Position numbers and translations under genes: made by a program. Positions 10,016-20,058 of a stretch of 64,000 nucleotides of DNA are shown one piece after another. The stretch lies in contig NC_023033.1 in assembly GCF_000505665.1 (NCBI RefSeq), positions 1,764,313 to 1,828,312 of the forward strand, given 5' to 3'. The DNA is from Thermosynechococcus sp. NK55a. Lineage in GTDB: Bacteria > Cyanobacteriota > Cyanobacteriia > Thermosynechococcales > Thermosynechococcaceae. The stretch's first letter is position 1; every line of letters begins with the position of its first letter. The notes under the pieces are model-generated. The model ran no database searches. It had not been told where the DNA came from and worked only from the letters and a program-made list of their open reading frames with translations.

Positions 10016-10714
10016 TTAGCCTTCAGGTGCAGCAACTGGGCGTAGCCGATAGCCTTGACCATAGACCGTTTGAATCAGGGAGGGTTCATCCCTGTGCTCA
10101 ATTTTGCGGCGTAGGAGCCGAATCTGGGCTGCCAATAGGTTGCGATTGACACAGGGCTGATCCGGCCACAGTTGACTGGCAATCAATTCATGGCTGAGCA
10201 GTTCCGTCGGGTGCTTGAGGAAGAGCGCCAAAAGTGCCGTTTCCTTTTCCGACAGGCAGATGCACTGTTGTCCCCGGTAGAGCAAACGACCTTCAACATC
10301 TAAACGCAAATCCTGCCAGCAAAGAATGGGGGCTGTACACCCCATCGCATGCCGCCGTCGCAGCAGTGCCCGTACCCGTGCTAGCAATTCCCGTAGTTCA
10401 AAGGGCTTCACCAAATAATCATCGGCACCGGCATCCAGACCGCATACCCGGTCATCGACTGTATCTCGAGCAGTGAGAAAGAGAACGGGGGTCTCATCAC
10501 CTGCTTGGCGCCATCGTTGACAGAGTTCTAGCCCTGTGGGCGGGGGTACCATCCAATCCAAAATCAATAGGTGGTAGGGGCGCTGCCTTTGCCAGTAGGC
10601 TTGAGCCGTTTCACCATCATAGGCCACGTCAACGTGGTAGCCCTCTTGACGTAGGATGTGACCTAAGGGGTCGGCTAGTTCCGTTTCATCCTCTAGTAGC
10701 AGAATGTGCTCCAC
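10016..10714 (-). CDS. OmpR/PhoB-type two-component response regulator
   Basis: A 232-residue DNA-binding response regulator. The receiver domain (1-120) has the acidic pair in LLLEDETELAD, the phospho-acceptor aspartate in LLILDWMVPPPTG, Thr in LFLTARD and Lys in DDYLVKPFELRELL. A winged-helix effector domain follows (about 130-228; ALFLKHPTELLSHELIASQL and AAQIRLLRRKIEHRDE, ending IQTVYGQGYRL). The DWM-x-P-GLELC stretch recalls cyanobacterial RppA, a weak impression only. No cognate kinase gene is adjacent. The target genes are unknown. Confidence 0.9.
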   Translation of the reverse strand: MEHILLLEDETELADPLGHILRQEGYHVDVAYDGETAQAYWQRQRPYHLLILDWMVPPPTGLELCQRWRQAGDETPVLFLTARDTVDDRVCGLDAGADDYLVKPFELRELLARVRALLRRRHAMGCTAPILCWQDLRLDVEGRLLYRGQQCICLSEKETALLALFLKHPTELLSHELIASQLWPDQPCVNRNLLAAQIRLLRRKIEHRDEPSLIQTVYGQGYRLRPVAAPEG

Positions 10715-10765
10715 AATTCAATTGATGGCCGACGGACACCAAAGTTTGAGCAAGGTCTTTTTGAG

Positions 10766-11371
10766 TTAGGCCGCTGCTTGTAGCAATTGAGGAGGAACAG
10801 GAATTCCTGCTGCCATTGCCTCTGCTGGGAGCGTGGGTAAAAGGCGATAGCAGTAGAGAATAAATTGCTCTAACCACATTTGTAACAGATCTTGCTGCTC
10901 CTCGTTGAGGTAGCGATCGGGAGCAGACCCTTGCTCATTGTAAAAGATCTCAACCCGAATGGTGCGCAGCCAGGGATCGTTAGGGCGGCTAATCAACCAG
11001 TAATTGCGCACAAGGTCGCAACCGAGGTGATTCTGGACAATCTGGCTAGCCTTCCTAAACCATGGCAGATAGTTTTGCAGCTTTTGTAGGACTGGCGGCG
11101 TCAGCAGAGGGCGTACTGGGGATGTCACACCAAGTAGATTGAGGATTTCACCCTCTAGTGTCAAGAGGTAGGCCAAGTTGATGGGCACAGACGCCTTAGT
11201 CTGAGAGTGGCACATCAGCAGTGTTGCTAGGGTGGCACGGGTTGCTTCTGGGAGTGCCTCAATCAGAAGCAGAAGCTGGTTTTCGGTTGGCAGGGGGCTC
11301 TCAGAGAGCATTGAGGCTTGGTGTTGATAGATTTCTTGGAGTGTACTGAGGAGCGGAGGAGGTAGGCACAT
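10766..11371 (-). CDS. Conserved hypothetical protein
   Basis: A 201-residue protein I do not recognise. It is largely helical and leucine-rich, with no signal peptide, transmembrane segment, or catalytic motif visible. The centre has a distinctive WFRKASQIVQNHLGCDLVRNYW stretch, and there is a tail rich in Ala and Pro. Codon use resembles its neighbours and third-position patterns support coding. It lies 51 bases upstream of the response regulator gene on the same strand, so it may be co-transcribed with it. A cyanobacterial DUF is likely but I cannot name it. Confidence 0.65.
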   Translation of the reverse strand: MCLPPPLLSTLQEIYQHQASMLSESPLPTENQLLLLIEALPEATRATLATLLMCHSQTKASVPINLAYLLTLEGEILNLLGVTSPVRPLLTPPVLQKLQNYLPWFRKASQIVQNHLGCDLVRNYWLISRPNDPWLRTIRVEIFYNEQGSAPDRYLNEEQQDLLQMWLEQFILYCYRLLPTLPAEAMAAGIPVPPQLLQAAA

Positions 11372-11397
11372 GGTTAAAGGAGTGAGCTCAACAAGCC

Positions 11398-11423
11398 CAC
11401 TTTAATAATTCACTTTAATAATT
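11398..11423. repeat. Tandem 13-base repeat in AT-rich spacer
   Basis: CACTTTAATAATT occurs twice head to tail, exactly, just upstream of the leftward gene at 10766-11371. The whole 11372-11689 spacer is AT-rich compared with the surrounding sequence and contains no convincing gene; the only other things I see in it are this repeat and the tRNA promoter at its right end. The repeat could be a regulator site or plain slippage. Confidence 0.7.
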
Positions 11424-11643
11424 TATTTACTTTTGCGGGTTTTGTAAGTTAGCGCTGCTACATTTAGTCTGAGTCAGATAATTAAAATAATCTATTTCTT
11501 CAATAGTATAGTATTTTATTTACTGATGGCGCTGTTTCTAAAACAGGGGATAGCTCAAGGGGATGAAATTCTTTTCAATTGGAGCTTTTGCTGTTTTGAG
11601 CCCGTTCTATGCAAAAAAGGGTTGTCAATCCGCTGGCGATCGC

Positions 11644-11673
11644 TTGCCAAGCCCCTAGACAATACGCTATGCT
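11644..11673 (+). promoter_or_regulatory. Predicted promoter of tRNA-fMet
   Basis: A -35-like TTGCCA (11644-11649) and a -10-like TATGCT (11668-11673) are separated by 18 bases and end 16 bases before the tRNA 5' end, leaving room for a short leader. Inferred from consensus only. Confidence 0.5.
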
Positions 11674-11689
11674 AAATAAGCTAAAGCAA

Positions 11690-11763
<74 letters not shown>

Positions 11764-11790
11764 TTTCAAGTTTTAAACGAATCCCAGAGC

Positions 11791-14334
11791 CTACTGACTC
11801 TCGATGTCTTTGTGCCCGGCTGATGCATGGGTGTCGGCCTTGATTTGGTGCAGGGCAGCAATAAGACGCTGGCGATCGCCCTCTAGCGCTTGATCCAGTT
11901 CGGGCAAAAAGTAGTTGTCTGGCCACAGCGGTGCAAACAGAGTTACCATCGGCAAGTTGTCAATGGCAATGAAAAAGTCTGTGGGTTGAGGGCCATCAAT
12001 GTGGCGGCTATTCACGCCAAAACCGGCGCGGGTATAGGTAATGGCAACGGCAGGTGCCGCAGAACGCAGCCAATCAAGGGGGGTTGGCTGACCAGTCATG
12101 GAGCGCACGAGTTGTTCCAGTTGCTCTGGGCTACCCGACCAAATGGAGGCCAAGAGGTCACGGCGGTTGTTGGGGGCAGCCCACGCCTTGAGAAAGACTG
12201 CCAGCGTTGTGGGAGCCTTGAGTGTCGTCTCCCTGGGGTTGGCCAAGGGGCGCAGCCACACAGCGAGGGGGTCAGCAGCCGAGGGCAATTCCCCTTGCCA
12301 CCAGCGCAGCAGGGTTGACACCTGACGCACATAGTTTCCGGCAGGGCGATCGCTGGGAATTTCTTGCCCTAGCTGACGATAGCGCTCCGTGACCGCCTTC
12401 AGAACTGGTTGGTAAAAGGGCGCCAAAGGGGCCACCCGCCAAGCTGGACTGGTGATGAAGATGGGATGGCGCAGCACCTCAAGGGTCAAGGCTTGGGTGG
12501 CAAGTTGGGGTTGATCAGCACCAATGAGGGCTAAGCCTAGTCCCAGAAAATTCCCCCGTTTAGCGGGTACCAATTGAGCCGCTTTCACAAAGGTAGGAAT
12601 TGCTGCTGCAAAATTGCCACTGCGCCAGTAAAGCCATGCCAGATTACTATAGCCAAACTCAAGGTGGGGAGACAGGGCAATGCCCTTCTCAAACTCCAGG
12701 ATGGCAGTACGCAAGAGATTGCCCTGGGCCGTGGGGTTATCTGTCATCATGGCTCGTTGACCATAGTTCCAGCCCAGTTGCAGCGGATAGTAGGGTTCCC
12801 AAGGGGCGAGTTCCTGGGCATGGAAGAGCTTTTCGCTAAATTGATTCCAGTCGGGGGGGCGCGTCAAAAGTGCTAGGAAGCCTTCGCTGCTGCTGCTCCA
12901 AGCGCGATGAATGGGGGTGAGCCAAGCCGCCATTGCCACGGTGATCCCCAGACCAGCAGCCACCAGAGAGAGTGCCCAGCGGGTTCGTAACCGCTCGGGA
13001 GGGATTTGACCTTGACCACTGCGAATCAGGGTGGTTAGGAGTGTCAGTTCAATCAGAAAGAGACCACCAATACCGACGTTATCGAGCTGAAAATCCGTGA
13101 GACTGAGAACCCCATAGCCCCAAAGGGCGAGGTAGAGGGCGATCGCCAGCCGTTGTTCCCGCTCTTCTAAGTTCGGCCACCAGCGACGGTAGCGGCTGCC
13201 CCAATAGACGAGGAGCCCTACCCCTAAAGCCAAAGCGGCTGTCCCACCAATCCCCAGCTCTGCCCACAGTTGCACAGGAGTACTGTGGAGCTGATAAATC
13301 CACTCCGCTTCGCGGCCAGCCCAGCCCGGACGATAGTGCTGATACCAGAGGGGCACACTGCCCAAGCCATTCCCCCTAAGAGGGTGGGCAGCTCCCATGC
13401 GCCAGCCAACCATACTGGTAATCCAGCGGTAGGCCAGTTCGCTCCCTTGTCCGCCCTGCAAAAGAGCCGCTAAGCTGCGTCGGAGGCGATCGTTGGCCAG
13501 AGCAACCACCGCTAAGCCCACCAAAGCCAAGAATCCCCACCCAGAGCGGCGCTGGCGGCGATAGTGCCAAATCCAACCCACCCCAAGGGGAATCACCATT
13601 GCCAGCAAGCCGAGGCCGCCCCCCCGTGAAAATGTGGTGTAGAGGGTGACTAGACCCAAAAGCAGCACGGCAATCCAAAATGGGCGCGATCGCCACCACG
13701 GTTCACTGGCTTCTGCTTCAATGGCCAAAAGTCCCACCAAAGGTAACGCTAGCAGCAGATAGCCCGCCACATAGTTTTGGTGGCCAAAGGGTGCCCAGTT
13801 GCGGAGTTCCAAACTGTCCCCATTGAGGTGGGGGGGTAATCCTTGGGGGGTATCGAAAATTGCCGTGGCGATCGTTGTGCCCAACCAAAGACTTAAACTG
13901 ACAAGGATCACGAGGGCAGTGAGATAGCCTTGAAAGCCCACGATTTGCCAGCGTCGCTCTGGAGTGCGCAACCAAGCCCCTAGGGGATAAAGGACAGCGA
14001 TTCCCCCCAAGAGTGCCCAGCCATACCAGCGAGCCTGATTGGGAAAGGCACTCAGGGTTCCGGAAATCCCCAATGCCAACAGGAGTAACAGCACCACGCC
14101 ATCAAAGCCATTCCCCAAGGGCTGCACCCGCCGTTGATAGGCCAACACCTGCAAAAACCAAAGGAGAGGCACCCCCACTGCCGCTTGCCACAGGAGTACC
14201 CAAGGCCAAGCCACCATTAGGCTGTGACTGTCCGGCAGAAGGGTAAAAAGGGCATAGCCGGCTGCGCTGAGGAGCCCCAGCAATATCCCCTCTTGCCTAG
14301 CGGCTTTTTCCTGCCAGCTTTCCCCCTGGCTCAT
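11791..14334 (-). CDS. O-antigen ligase-like membrane protein with TPR C-terminus
   Basis: An 847-residue protein. The first half (about 1-440) has roughly ten or more hydrophobic helices and a large extracytoplasmic loop (the WYQHYRPGWAGREAEWIYQLHSTP region) typical of Wzy_C/O-antigen ligase-type polymerases; the short TFSRGGGLGLLA motif is characteristic. The second half carries TPR-like repeats (FGYSNLAWLYWRSGNFAAAIP). Such proteins join or polymerise surface polysaccharide or glycosylate proteins; the substrate here is unknown. It is nine bases downstream of dapL and probably shares the alaS-dapL transcript. Confidence 0.82.
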   Translation of the reverse strand: MSQGESWQEKAARQEGILLGLLSAAGYALFTLLPDSHSLMVAWPWVLLWQAAVGVPLLWFLQVLAYQRRVQPLGNGFDGVVLLLLLALGISGTLSAFPNQARWYGWALLGGIAVLYPLGAWLRTPERRWQIVGFQGYLTALVILVSLSLWLGTTIATAIFDTPQGLPPHLNGDSLELRNWAPFGHQNYVAGYLLLALPLVGLLAIEAEASEPWWRSRPFWIAVLLLGLVTLYTTFSRGGGLGLLAMVIPLGVGWIWHYRRQRRSGWGFLALVGLAVVALANDRLRRSLAALLQGGQGSELAYRWITSMVGWRMGAAHPLRGNGLGSVPLWYQHYRPGWAGREAEWIYQLHSTPVQLWAELGIGGTAALALGVGLLVYWGSRYRRWWPNLEEREQRLAIALYLALWGYGVLSLTDFQLDNVGIGGLFLIELTLLTTLIRSGQGQIPPERLRTRWALSLVAAGLGITVAMAAWLTPIHRAWSSSSEGFLALLTRPPDWNQFSEKLFHAQELAPWEPYYPLQLGWNYGQRAMMTDNPTAQGNLLRTAILEFEKGIALSPHLEFGYSNLAWLYWRSGNFAAAIPTFVKAAQLVPAKRGNFLGLGLALIGADQPQLATQALTLEVLRHPIFITSPAWRVAPLAPFYQPVLKAVTERYRQLGQEIPSDRPAGNYVRQVSTLLRWWQGELPSAADPLAVWLRPLANPRETTLKAPTTLAVFLKAWAAPNNRRDLLASIWSGSPEQLEQLVRSMTGQPTPLDWLRSAAPAVAITYTRAGFGVNSRHIDGPQPTDFFIAIDNLPMVTLFAPLWPDNYFLPELDQALEGDRQRLIAALHQIKADTHASAGHKDIESQ

Positions 14335-14343
14335 CCAGTCTCC

Positions 14344-15576
14344 TCAAGTAAAGGCTGCCACGACGCGGTCCATGGCCTCAACCACATTCTCGCGGCTATT
14401 GAAGGCCGAAAGACGCAGATAACCCTCGCCCGCGGCCCCGAAGCCAGCACCGGGAGTACCCACTACAAAGCAGGTGTGCAGCAATTTATCGAAAAAGTCC
14501 CAACTACCCATACCGGCAGGTGTCTTCAGCCAAACGTAGGGGGCATTGACACCGCCATAGACCTCAAAGCCTGCTTGGGTCAGTTTTTCGCGGATAAGAC
14601 GGGCATTTTCCATATAAAAGGTCACCAATTCCCGTACTTGGGCTTGGCCGGCTTCAGAATAGACGGCTTCGGCGCCCCGCTGCACAATATAGGAGACGCC
14701 ATTAAACTTCGTGGATTGTCGCCGTAGCCAAAGCGACCAGAGCTGCACCACTTCGCCACCGCTGGTTTCTCCCTTGAGATCCTTGGGCACAACGGTAAAA
14801 GCGCAGCGGGTTCCCGTAAAGCCGGCATTTTTGGAGAAGGAACGGAATTCAATGGCGCACTCGCGGGCACCGGGGATTTCATAGATCGAGTGGGGAATAG
14901 CCGGATCGGTAATAAAGGCTTCGTAGGCAGCATCGAAGAAGATGATTGCTTTGTGGGCACGGGCATAGTCTACCCAGGCCTGCAAATGCTCCCGCGGGGC
15001 CACTGCACCGGTGGGGTTGTTGGGGAAGCAGAGGTAGATTAAGTCCACAGGTTCACTGGGTAGCATGGCAGTGAAGTGATTTTCAGCGGTAATTGGCAAA
15101 TAGACCAGTCCAGCGTACTCCCCCCGTTCATTGGCTTCGCCCGTATGCCCTGCCATGACATTGGTATCCACATAGACGGGATAGACGGGGTCTGTAACGG
15201 CAATGCGGTTGTTGCTGCCAAAAATGTCCAGGATATTGCCGGTGTCGCACTTGGAGCCATCAGAGATAAAAATTTCACTGGCATCAATGTCACAGCCCCG
15301 CGATTGGAAGTCGTGGGCAGCAATTTTTTCCCGCAGCCAGGGATACCCCTGCTCAGGGCCATAGCCTTTGAAGGTGGCACGATCGCCCATTTCTTCGACG
15401 GCTTTGATCATCGCCTGGCGACAGGCCGCCGGCAGTGGTTCGGTGACATCACCAATCCCTAGGCGAATCAGGGGAGCATCGGGATGGGCTTGCAAAAATT
15501 GATTGACACGGCGGGCAATTTCTGGAAACAGATACCCCGCTTTGAGTTTGAGGTAGTTTGCGTTAACAAAGGCCAT
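14344..15576 (-). CDS. dapL: LL-diaminopimelate aminotransferase
   Basis: Makes LL-diaminopimelate directly from tetrahydrodipicolinate and glutamate, the lysine and peptidoglycan route used by cyanobacteria and plants. The 410-residue fold-type I aminotransferase shows the start [20 protein letters not shown], the substrate region [21 protein letters not shown], and the PLP lysine in [13 protein letters not shown]. Full length. It lies 33 bases downstream of alaS and nine bases upstream of the ligase-like gene. Confidence 0.96.
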   Translation of the reverse strand: MAFVNANYLKLKAGYLFPEIARRVNQFLQAHPDAPLIRLGIGDVTEPLPAACRQAMIKAVEEMGDRATFKGYGPEQGYPWLREKIAAHDFQSRGCDIDASEIFISDGSKCDTGNILDIFGSNNRIAVTDPVYPVYVDTNVMAGHTGEANERGEYAGLVYLPITAENHFTAMLPSEPVDLIYLCFPNNPTGAVAPREHLQAWVDYARAHKAIIFFDAAYEAFITDPAIPHSIYEIPGARECAIEFRSFSKNAGFTGTRCAFTVVPKDLKGETSGGEVVQLWSLWLRRQSTKFNGVSYIVQRGAEAVYSEAGQAQVRELVTFYMENARLIREKLTQAGFEVYGGVNAPYVWLKTPAGMGSWDFFDKLLHTCFVVGTPGAGFGAAGEGYLRLSAFNSRENVVEAMDRVVAAFT

Positions 15577-15609
15577 AGTGCGGTTGAGTGGGAACAGAAG
15601 GTCAATATA

Positions 15610-18285
15610 TCAGGATTCGAGAATCCCTTTCAGGCGAGAGTGCGCCAATTCCAGCGCCGCGGCCAATTTTTCCGGTTGAGATCCCCCCGCTTGGGCAAAG
15701 TTGGGACGCCCCCCACCGCGCCCGCCACAGACTTGGGCAAGTTCTGCGACTAGTTGACCGGCATGCACACCCCGCTGCACAATATCCTGACTGGCAGCTA
15801 CTAAGAGGTTCACTTTGTCAGCAGCAGGTTGAGTGGCCAACACCACAGCTCCACTACCCAATTTATTTAGGAGCCACTCGGCGGCGGTTTTTAGCCCTTG
15901 GGGATCCACGCCCGCCAGTGAGGCAATGAGAAGGTGGGTATTGCCGACGGCTTCAGCCTGCTCCAAGAGGGCTTGGGTCTTGGCGAGGGTCAGTTCCGCT
16001 TTGAGGTGTTCCAGTGCCTTTTGCTGGGCTTTGAGATCTGCTTGTAGTTGGCTAATGCGGTCGAGAACCTCTTCCGGTTTGGCTTTGAAGCGATCGCACA
16101 GCTCGCGGACAATGCTATCGCGCTGTTGCAAATAGTCACGCACCGCCGGGCCAGCAATGGCTTCAATGCGACGAATTCCAGCGGCCACCCCACTTTCACT
16201 CACAATCTTAAAGAGGCCAATTTCAGCGGTGTTGTGGACATGGGTGCCACCACAGAGTTCCATAGAGACACCGGGAATATCGAGAACTCGCACCTGCTCA
16301 CCATATTTTTCGCCAAACATGGCGATCGCTCCCCTGGCCTTGGCTTCCTTCAGGGCCATGATATAAGTGTGGGTGGTGTGGCTTTCGCTGATCCAGGCGT
16401 TAATTTGATCTTCAATCTGTTGCAGCTCCTCATGGGTCAGGGCACGGGGACAATTAAAGTCAAAGCGCAGCCGATCAAAGGCCACCAGTGACCCCGCTTG
16501 GGAAATGTTCTCGTCAATCAGCTTTTTCAAGGCCGCCTGCAAGAGGTGCGTTGCTGTGTGGTGTGCCTGTACCCGCCGCCGACAACTGAGATTAATTTGT
16601 GCAGTCACGCGATCGCCCACCTTTAGGCTACCGCGCTCCACTTTGCCGTAGTGAACAAACAATTCCTTTTGCTTTTGCACATCGTGGATGTGCACCAGGG
16701 CATCACTGCCAGCCAAGTACCCGCGATCGCCAATTTGACCCCCCGATTCGGCATAAAAGGGGGTTTCCTCAAGGATCACCTGCACTTCCGTTCCTGCCGT
16801 TGCCGTTGTTACCGGATGACCCGCCACCAAAATCGCTGTTACTGTCGTTGTCAAACTAAACTCGTCATAGCCGCGAAACTGCGTAGGATGCAGTTGATCC
16901 GCCAGGGAATCAATCCCCTCCTGAACGGTAATATCAATAGTTTCGTGGGCTGCTTGGGAACGTTGTCGCTGCTCCGCCATACAGGCTTCAAACTCAGCCA
17001 CATCCACACCAATACCTTGCTCTGCGGCAATCTCTTGGGTCAACTCCAATGGGAAGCCATAGGTATCAAAAAGAACAAAGGCATCGCGCCCTGCCAGTTG
17101 CGGTTGACTGCGTTTTTTGCCCTTAGCCTTCTTCAGGGGAGACAGCATCTCCGCCAAGAGCTTCTCACCCCGATCCAAGGTTTTGAGAAACTGTTCCTCC
17201 TCCCGCTGGAGCTCGCTGAGAATGACTGCCTGCCGCTCGCGGACATTGGGATAGACAGGGGCAGCCAGATCAATCGCCACTTGAGCAAGATCAGGGGTTA
17301 CCAGCCCATTGATTCCCAACAGCCGACTATGGCGCACAATCCGCCGAATCAACCGCCGCAGGACATAGCCACGCCCCACATTACTGGCAGTGACACCATC
17401 GGCAATGAGATGAACCACCGCACGGGTGTGATCACCAATCACTTTGAGGGAGGTTTGGGTGCTGGCATTGGCTTTGGGGTACTGAATCCCGGCTCGCTGC
17501 GCGGCTGCCTCAATAATTGGGAAAATTAAGTCCGTTTCGTAGTTGTTGGGCACCCCTTGGAGCACCTGCGCCATCCGCTCCAAGCCCATACCGGTATCAA
17601 TGTTTTTCGCCTTGAGGGGGGTACGGCGACCTTGGTCGTCTTGGTTCAACTCCATGAACACTAAGTTGTAGAGTTCGATGAAGCGGCCATCGTCATCGAG
17701 ATTAACGTTAGCTAGCCCCTTTTCTGGATAGAAGTCGTAGTAAATCTCAGAACAAGGGCCACAGGGACCCGTCGGCCCCGCCGTCCAAAAGTTGCTCTCC
17801 TCGCCCATGCGCTGGATGCGCTCCTTGGGTAAGCCCACTTGGCGATGCCAAATGTCATAGGCCTCATCGTCATTTTCAAAGACGCTCACCAAGAGGCGTT
17901 CCGGAGCTAAACCATAAACCGTGGTCATCAGCTCCCATGCCCAAGCAATGGCCTCCGCCTTGAAGTAGTCGCCAAAGCTAAAGTTGCCCAGCATTTCAAA
18001 GAACGTGTGGTGGCGAGCGGTGCGACCCACATTTTCAATGTCATTGGTGCGCAGACATTTTTGAGCGGTGGTGGCGCGGGGCACCTTCGGCGCTTCTTGA
18101 CCGAGGAAAATTGGCTTGAAGGGGAGCATGCCAGCGATCGTCAGCAGCACCGTTGGATCCTCAGGAATCAGGGACGCACTCGGTAAGATGGTGTGTCCTT
18201 TGGCCGCATAGAAATCGAGGAATTTCTGGCGAATTTGATCACCGGTGAGAGCAGTGATCGCCGACGCAGAGGGGGAGGAGGTCAT
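15610..18285 (-). CDS. alaS: Alanyl-tRNA synthetase
   Basis: Charges tRNA-Ala and hydrolyses mischarged Ser/Gly-tRNA-Ala. The 891-residue class II enzyme has the catalytic core at the N-terminus ([33 protein letters not shown]), the editing-domain zinc ligands ([12 protein letters not shown] and [13 protein letters not shown]) and the C-terminal coiled-coil and C-Ala domain with its glycine-rich end ([17 protein letters not shown]). Full length and co-directional with dapL. Confidence 0.98.
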   Translation of the reverse strand: MTSSPSASAITALTGDQIRQKFLDFYAAKGHTILPSASLIPEDPTVLLTIAGMLPFKPIFLGQEAPKVPRATTAQKCLRTNDIENVGRTARHHTFFEMLGNFSFGDYFKAEAIAWAWELMTTVYGLAPERLLVSVFENDDEAYDIWHRQVGLPKERIQRMGEESNFWTAGPTGPCGPCSEIYYDFYPEKGLANVNLDDDGRFIELYNLVFMELNQDDQGRRTPLKAKNIDTGMGLERMAQVLQGVPNNYETDLIFPIIEAAAQRAGIQYPKANASTQTSLKVIGDHTRAVVHLIADGVTASNVGRGYVLRRLIRRIVRHSRLLGINGLVTPDLAQVAIDLAAPVYPNVRERQAVILSELQREEEQFLKTLDRGEKLLAEMLSPLKKAKGKKRSQPQLAGRDAFVLFDTYGFPLELTQEIAAEQGIGVDVAEFEACMAEQRQRSQAAHETIDITVQEGIDSLADQLHPTQFRGYDEFSLTTTVTAILVAGHPVTTATAGTEVQVILEETPFYAESGGQIGDRGYLAGSDALVHIHDVQKQKELFVHYGKVERGSLKVGDRVTAQINLSCRRRVQAHHTATHLLQAALKKLIDENISQAGSLVAFDRLRFDFNCPRALTHEELQQIEDQINAWISESHTTHTYIMALKEAKARGAIAMFGEKYGEQVRVLDIPGVSMELCGGTHVHNTAEIGLFKIVSESGVAAGIRRIEAIAGPAVRDYLQQRDSIVRELCDRFKAKPEEVLDRISQLQADLKAQQKALEHLKAELTLAKTQALLEQAEAVGNTHLLIASLAGVDPQGLKTAAEWLLNKLGSGAVVLATQPAADKVNLLVAASQDIVQRGVHAGQLVAELAQVCGGRGGGRPNFAQAGGSQPEKLAAALELAHSRLKGILES

Positions 18286-18408
18286 TGGAGCGAAGTCTCA
18301 ACGGAGCGTAATAAACGGCAAAAATACTATTCCATCATACTGGATTGTCTTGGATGTGAAATCCATGGGCGATCGCCAAGTTGAAGTCTCTACCTCCATG
18401 GCATTCGC

Positions 18409-19259
18409 TTAGGGAACAAACACGCCGCGTAAAAAGGTTTCCAGGTAAAGATGAATCAATTGGCGGCCAAAGAGACCGCTAAAGATGGCCGCCACTGCTA
18501 GAAAAGGGCCAAAGGGAATGGGCTGGCGGCGCTGAATCCAACCCAGGGCAATACCGAATCCCCCCATGAGGCCACCGAGGGCACAGGCCAAAAAAACGTA
18601 ACAAGCAGCCCCTGCCAACCCAGCCAAGCGCCGATCATCGCTGCTAGTTTACCGTCTCCGCCGCCCATTACCTCTTGATGAAAGGCGATCGCTCCCCCCC
18701 AGCGGATCAGATCAAAAAGCCAAATGCCAATCACTGCGGCAATGATCCCCTCTGTAAGTCCTCCTAGACCCGTGGTTAAGCCTCTCACGAGCAACCCAGT
18801 GATCAACCCCCACTTCGTCAGGGGATGGGGCAGCGTCATCGTATCAAGATCAATCAAGGCCAAGGCCAAGAGCCATGCACTCAGCAGCCACAGCACCAGC
18901 GTTTGCCCCTGCCAACCACTGACAGCCACAATCAGGACATAAAGCAGTGCCGTCAACAGCTCAATCGCAGGATACCGCCAAGAAATTGGCGCATGGCAAT
19001 ACCGACATTGCCCCCGCAGGAATAGCCAGCCCAAAATCGGGATATTGTCCCAGGGCTTGAGCGTTGTCAAACAGATCGGGCAGCGAGACGGTGGATAGAG
19101 GAGCGATCGCCCCCTTGGCACACGGTAGATCACAACATTGAGAAAGCTTCCCACCGCTGCCCCAAGGCCAAAAACAAAGCAGTAGCTGGCAAAGGTCAAA
19201 ACAGTTAGTGCATTGATAGGCGTGTTACTTCCGGCAGATGATCGTAGGGAATAAAGCAT
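18409..19259 (-). CDS. pilD: Prepilin peptidase PilD, frameshifted as read
   Basis: An aspartic membrane protease that cleaves and N-methylates type IV prepilins, needed for pili, twitching and DNA uptake. The first frame encodes GSFLNVVIYRVPRG, both zinc-type Cys pairs (CPICLTTLKPWDNIPILGW; CRYCHAPISWRYP) and both catalytic aspartates (LIDLDTMTLP; MGGGDGKLAAMIG). After GLLVTFF it leaves frame at a T7 run (complement of A at 18590-18596). The other frame continues LACALGGLMGGFGIALGW to GVFVP. One more T would give a continuous product of about 283 residues. The ATG at 19259 overlaps the upstream small gene by 55 bases; a TTG at 19199 is an alternative start five bases after that gene's stop. 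Confidence 0.85.
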
Positions 19260-19423
19260 TCTTGGGGCAGCAGGACTGGCTGGCTAGTAAACAGCACATA
19301 ACCCCGTAGGGTTTGCCGATTAATAGCAACACCTGCAGGCACCGTTTTTGCCCCATGAACCTGCTGGTAGAGATTATAGATGGATTGAGCAGCGGCTAAT
19401 AGGGGGGTATCAACGGTTTCCAT
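19205..19423 (-). CDS. Small conserved hypothetical protein
   Basis: About 72 residues from the ATG giving METVDTPLLAAAQSIYNLYQ; a longer frame starts 12 codons upstream. It has no transmembrane helix or known motif that I recognise. The C-terminal part (QTLRGYVLFTSQPVLLPQE, then FIPYDHLPEVTRLS) looks like a small folded domain. It lies directly upstream of, and partly overlaps, the annotated pilD start, suggesting co-transcription. Function unknown. Confidence 0.55.
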   Translation of the reverse strand: METVDTPLLAAAQSIYNLYQQVHGAKTVPAGVAINRQTLRGYVLFTSQPVLLPQECFIPYDHLPEVTRLSMH

Positions 19424-20018
19424 GGTTTGTAAAACTGGCACTGCCCCACTCCTCGGCAATCGAACAATGAGAAACGGTGATGTTTGGCTTTAAGTCAACC
19501 ATTTAGTTCTCACCAAGTGCTCCGCCTATGCAAAAGCAGATCTGAAATCCGCCGCCTGAAAATTGATGATCTTCTCTTCACCAAGGGAGAGATAGAGCTA
19601 CCACAGAGCGAGGACGTCTTCCCTGGGAAATCACCTGAGGAGAGTATTACTAAAGAATTGGTTGTTTCATCATGCCAAGACCCCCGCGATCGCTATTGCT
19701 ATGCTGAAGTGCTGATTTAGCAAGGATTCCTTGAGGGGAAGCATGACTTGCACGGGCTTGGGTTGAGGCCAAATACACTCCCCTGGTTCCAGCCATGTGT
19801 GGGCATGAAGACTAGTTGCCACCGTAGAGGAGTAATTCAGTGGGAGAAGATGGAGAAAGTTGGCAGAAGTGGCGTGGACGACAATAGACCTCTTGTAAAG
19901 ATAGCTGTGCTGTGGCTAAAAATCCAGTGTGATTCTCCCAAAAGCCATAAATCAACCGCCAAGACCGTAAAGAATTGCAACATGTGCCCTTGTGGGGTTA
20001 AGGAGCAGAAGAATTGCC
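19424..20018. other. About 595-base spacer upstream of hemL
   Basis: No gene I can support. Two short rightward open frames exist (starting at 19484, 78 codons, and 19748, 91 codons) but neither has a recognisable domain, a good ribosome-binding site or convincing coding bias. The stretch is larger than any other spacer in the window, so it may hold a decayed gene, a small RNA or a long hemL leader. Its right end holds the hemL promoter. Confidence 0.4.
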
Positions 20019-20024
20019 TATAAT
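20019..20024 (+). promoter_or_regulatory. Perfect -10 hexamer upstream of hemL
   Basis: TATAAT, the exact consensus, lies 35 bases before the chosen hemL start. I see no good -35 at the right distance, so control by an activator or an alternative sigma factor is possible. Inference from consensus. Confidence 0.55.
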
Positions 20025-20058
20025 ACTGTGAGCACGCCAATGCTTGAGGGAGTTGACG

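Noticed and set aside
16651-17529. 292-codon open frame antisense to alaS
   Set aside because: It lies wholly inside a certain gene on the other strand, has no recognisable domain and mirrors the alaS codon pattern; a shadow frame.
19748-20023. 91-codon open frame upstream of hemL
   Set aside because: No recognised domain or good start; it runs into the hemL promoter. Left as part of an unexplained spacer.
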